Of a stretch of 47,859 nucleotides of DNA, positions 47,826-47,859 are shown piece by piece. How positions within the stretch are numbered: position 1 is the stretch's first letter; each line of letters opens with the position of its first letter. The stretch is from Mariprofundus sp. EBB-1. GTDB taxonomy: Bacteria; Pseudomonadota; Zetaproteobacteria; Mariprofundales; Mariprofundaceae. Below the pieces are notes generated by a model. That model was not told the origin of the DNA, did not search any database, and saw nothing but the letters and a program-made list of their open reading frames with translations. Position numbers and translations under genes: made by a program. The stretch lies in contig NZ_RCFQ01000022.1 of the NCBI RefSeq assembly GCF_003665155.1, positions 1 through 47,859 of the forward strand, in the 5' to 3' direction.

Positions 47826-47859
47826 AAGCAGGCTAATCGTATTAAGATTGGTTGAAAAT

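Noticed and set aside
47826-47859. GGCTAATCGTATTAA at the window end as another copy of the repeat end
   Set aside because: It needs a gap and several mismatches to align with GGCAAGCGCATTAA; too weak to claim.

Overview
This window is a dense piece of a bacterial chromosome with about 40 protein genes. I saw no rRNA, tRNA, CRISPR array, transposase or phage gene. Gene content (Rnf complex, PilU, beta carbonic anhydrase with Can-type residue spacing, hybrid histidine kinases, outer-membrane barrel, ThiC, TsaE, VF530 and DUF6172 proteins) points to a Gram-negative Pseudomonadota. A marine or chemolithotrophic lineage such as Zetaproteobacteria or a deep gammaproteobacterium is possible, but that is inference without a database search. 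Base composition looks moderate and even, with no obvious island.

Layout. (1) 1-1.2 kb, plus strand: the end of an unknown gene and a membrane-anchored vWA-like protein. (2) 1.3-4.4 kb, minus: oxidative pentose phosphate operon gnd-zwf-pgl. (3) 4.6-9.0 kb, minus: a TPR-sulfotransferase and aminopeptidase N. (4) 9.0-17.5 kb, minus: DUF547 protein, then a coupled run rnfA-B-C-D-G-E, a small membrane protein, a MIF-like tautomerase, def, fmt and a hotdog-fold protein. (5) 17.7-19.8 kb: an SDR and a convergent HDOD protein. (6) 20-26.4 kb: korAB (2-oxoacid:ferredoxin oxidoreductase) facing a 1163-residue flavoprotein that looks like a fused NfnB-NfnA ferredoxin:NAD(P)H oxidoreductase. With Rnf this makes a ferredoxin-centred redox neighbourhood. 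(7) 26.7-30.1 kb, plus: DUF6172, thiC, a CBS-domain protein and tsaE. (8) 30.1-36.1 kb, minus: carbonic anhydrase, pilU, a FIST sensor protein paired with a PAS-histidine kinase-receiver protein, and two small conserved proteins. (9) 36.2-46.0 kb, minus: a collinear set of seven genes: TetR-PqqD fusion, ATP-grasp ligase, PLP fold-III decarboxylase, urea-transporter/M23-peptidase fusion, outer-membrane barrel, TPR lipoprotein/secreted protein and a BarA-type hybrid kinase. (10) 46.1-47.8 kb, plus: pyrD (class 1B type) and a secreted thermonuclease.

The best candidate for an undescribed system is region 9. A RiPP-recognition-like PqqD domain fused to a TetR DNA-binding domain is translationally coupled to a peptide-bond-forming type of enzyme and an amino-acid decarboxylase type of enzyme. 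These are followed by a transporter carrying its own peptidase domain and by envelope proteins. It looks like a small-molecule or modified-amino-acid biosynthesis, export and sensing unit, with a perfect 6-2-6 palindrome in the regulator's promoter region. A second non-obvious signal is a modular inverted-repeat element after korB (terminal inverted repeats, shared internal block) with a shorter relative after thiC and a possible lone end after the SDR gene.
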